This document shows positions 63,966 to 64,000 of a DNA stretch of 64,000 bases, piece after piece (position 1 is the first letter of the stretch; each line of letters opens with the position of its first letter). The position numbers and the translations under genes are program-made. The DNA is from DATKMK01 sp035541895 (GTDB lineage Bacteria; Desulfobacterota; Binatia; HRBIN30; JACQVA1), in the NCBI GenBank assembly GCA_035541895.1, contig DATKMK010000109.1, positions 1 to 64,000 on the forward strand, given 5' to 3'. The notes beneath the pieces were generated by a model, which saw nothing but the letters and a program-made list of their open reading frames with translations, was not told the DNA's origin and did no database searches.

Positions 63966-64000
63966 ATGCACGTCGTCTTTACCCTGTTCGTTCCGGTCAT
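63966..64000 (+). CDS. Possible start of a gene running off the window
   Basis: An ATG preceded by AGGCCCGCG opens a frame MHVVFTLFVPV that is still open at the window end. Eleven codons are too few to judge. It may be the beginning of an exported or membrane protein divergent from the small gene at 63691. Confidence 0.2.
   Translation, partial: MHVVFTLFVPV

Overview
The window is one stretch of a GC-rich, densely packed bacterial chromosome. The gene set is Gram-negative: type IV pilus genes pilMNOPQ followed by aroK and aroB, lipoproteins, a LysM lytic transglycosylase and znuABC. Two large secreted proteins carry long Thr/Pro linkers, and one ends in a Gly-rich/Cys/membrane/Arg tail resembling the MYXO-CTERM sorting signal. 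Together this suggests a deltaproteobacterial-type lineage (Myxococcota, Desulfobacterota or Binatota-like). That placement is inference, because no rRNA or tRNA gene was seen.

Layout. (1) 1-2.9 kb: the tail of a GH4 glycosidase, a VOC protein, an SDR, and three small minus-strand genes separated by strong hairpins. One of these is an XRE regulator that sits behind a possible attenuator. (2) 3-4.7 kb: ddl and aroQ. (3) 4.7-15.5 kb: surface proteins, namely a Thr/Pro-rich secreted protein, a lipoprotein of about 2,640 residues built from four Ig-like/Ca-loop modules, and a small probable lipoprotein. (4) 15.5-22.3 kb: pilMNOPQ-aroK-aroB behind a recognisable promoter. (5) 22.4-29.4 kb: rlmE, a PcrA/UvrD helicase, pgeF, a NUDIX hydrolase, a family-5 uracil-DNA glycosylase and small hypothetical genes. 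(6) 29.6-37.9 kb: an MltD-like transglycosylase, znuABC, an orphan NarL-type regulator, two paralogous SDRs, and a membrane O-mannosyltransferase/TPR protein. (7) 37.9-59.5 kb: an almost unbroken minus-strand run. It begins with a PyrR-controlled pyrimidine operon (pyrR-pyrB-pyrC-carA-carB) and continues through recG, alaC, a homoserine dehydrogenase gene, glpX and enoyl-CoA hydratase. It ends with a B12-dependent acyl-CoA mutase (two subunits), a geranylgeranyl-reductase-type flavoprotein, a corrinoid-type binding protein, and NAD salvage (pncB and a nicotinamidase-like gene). (8) 59.5-64 kb: an AI-2E/PerM transporter, nitronate monooxygenase, a SIMPL-domain protein and a membrane M28 peptidase.

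How the genes work together. Many neighbours overlap by 1-8 nt (ATGA, GTGA or TGATG), so several clusters look translationally coupled. The best-supported regulation is a PyrR-type leader upstream of pyrR: promoter, conserved PyrR-binding loop, then an intrinsic terminator. The most unusual content is the modular lipoprotein, the possible three-segment attenuator before the XRE gene, and a mutase whose substrate-pocket residues match isobutyryl-CoA mutase rather than methylmalonyl-CoA mutase.

No gene-free interval exceeds 300 bases. The longest are 29374-29651, 22164-22417 and 59307-59544; what they hold is listed below.
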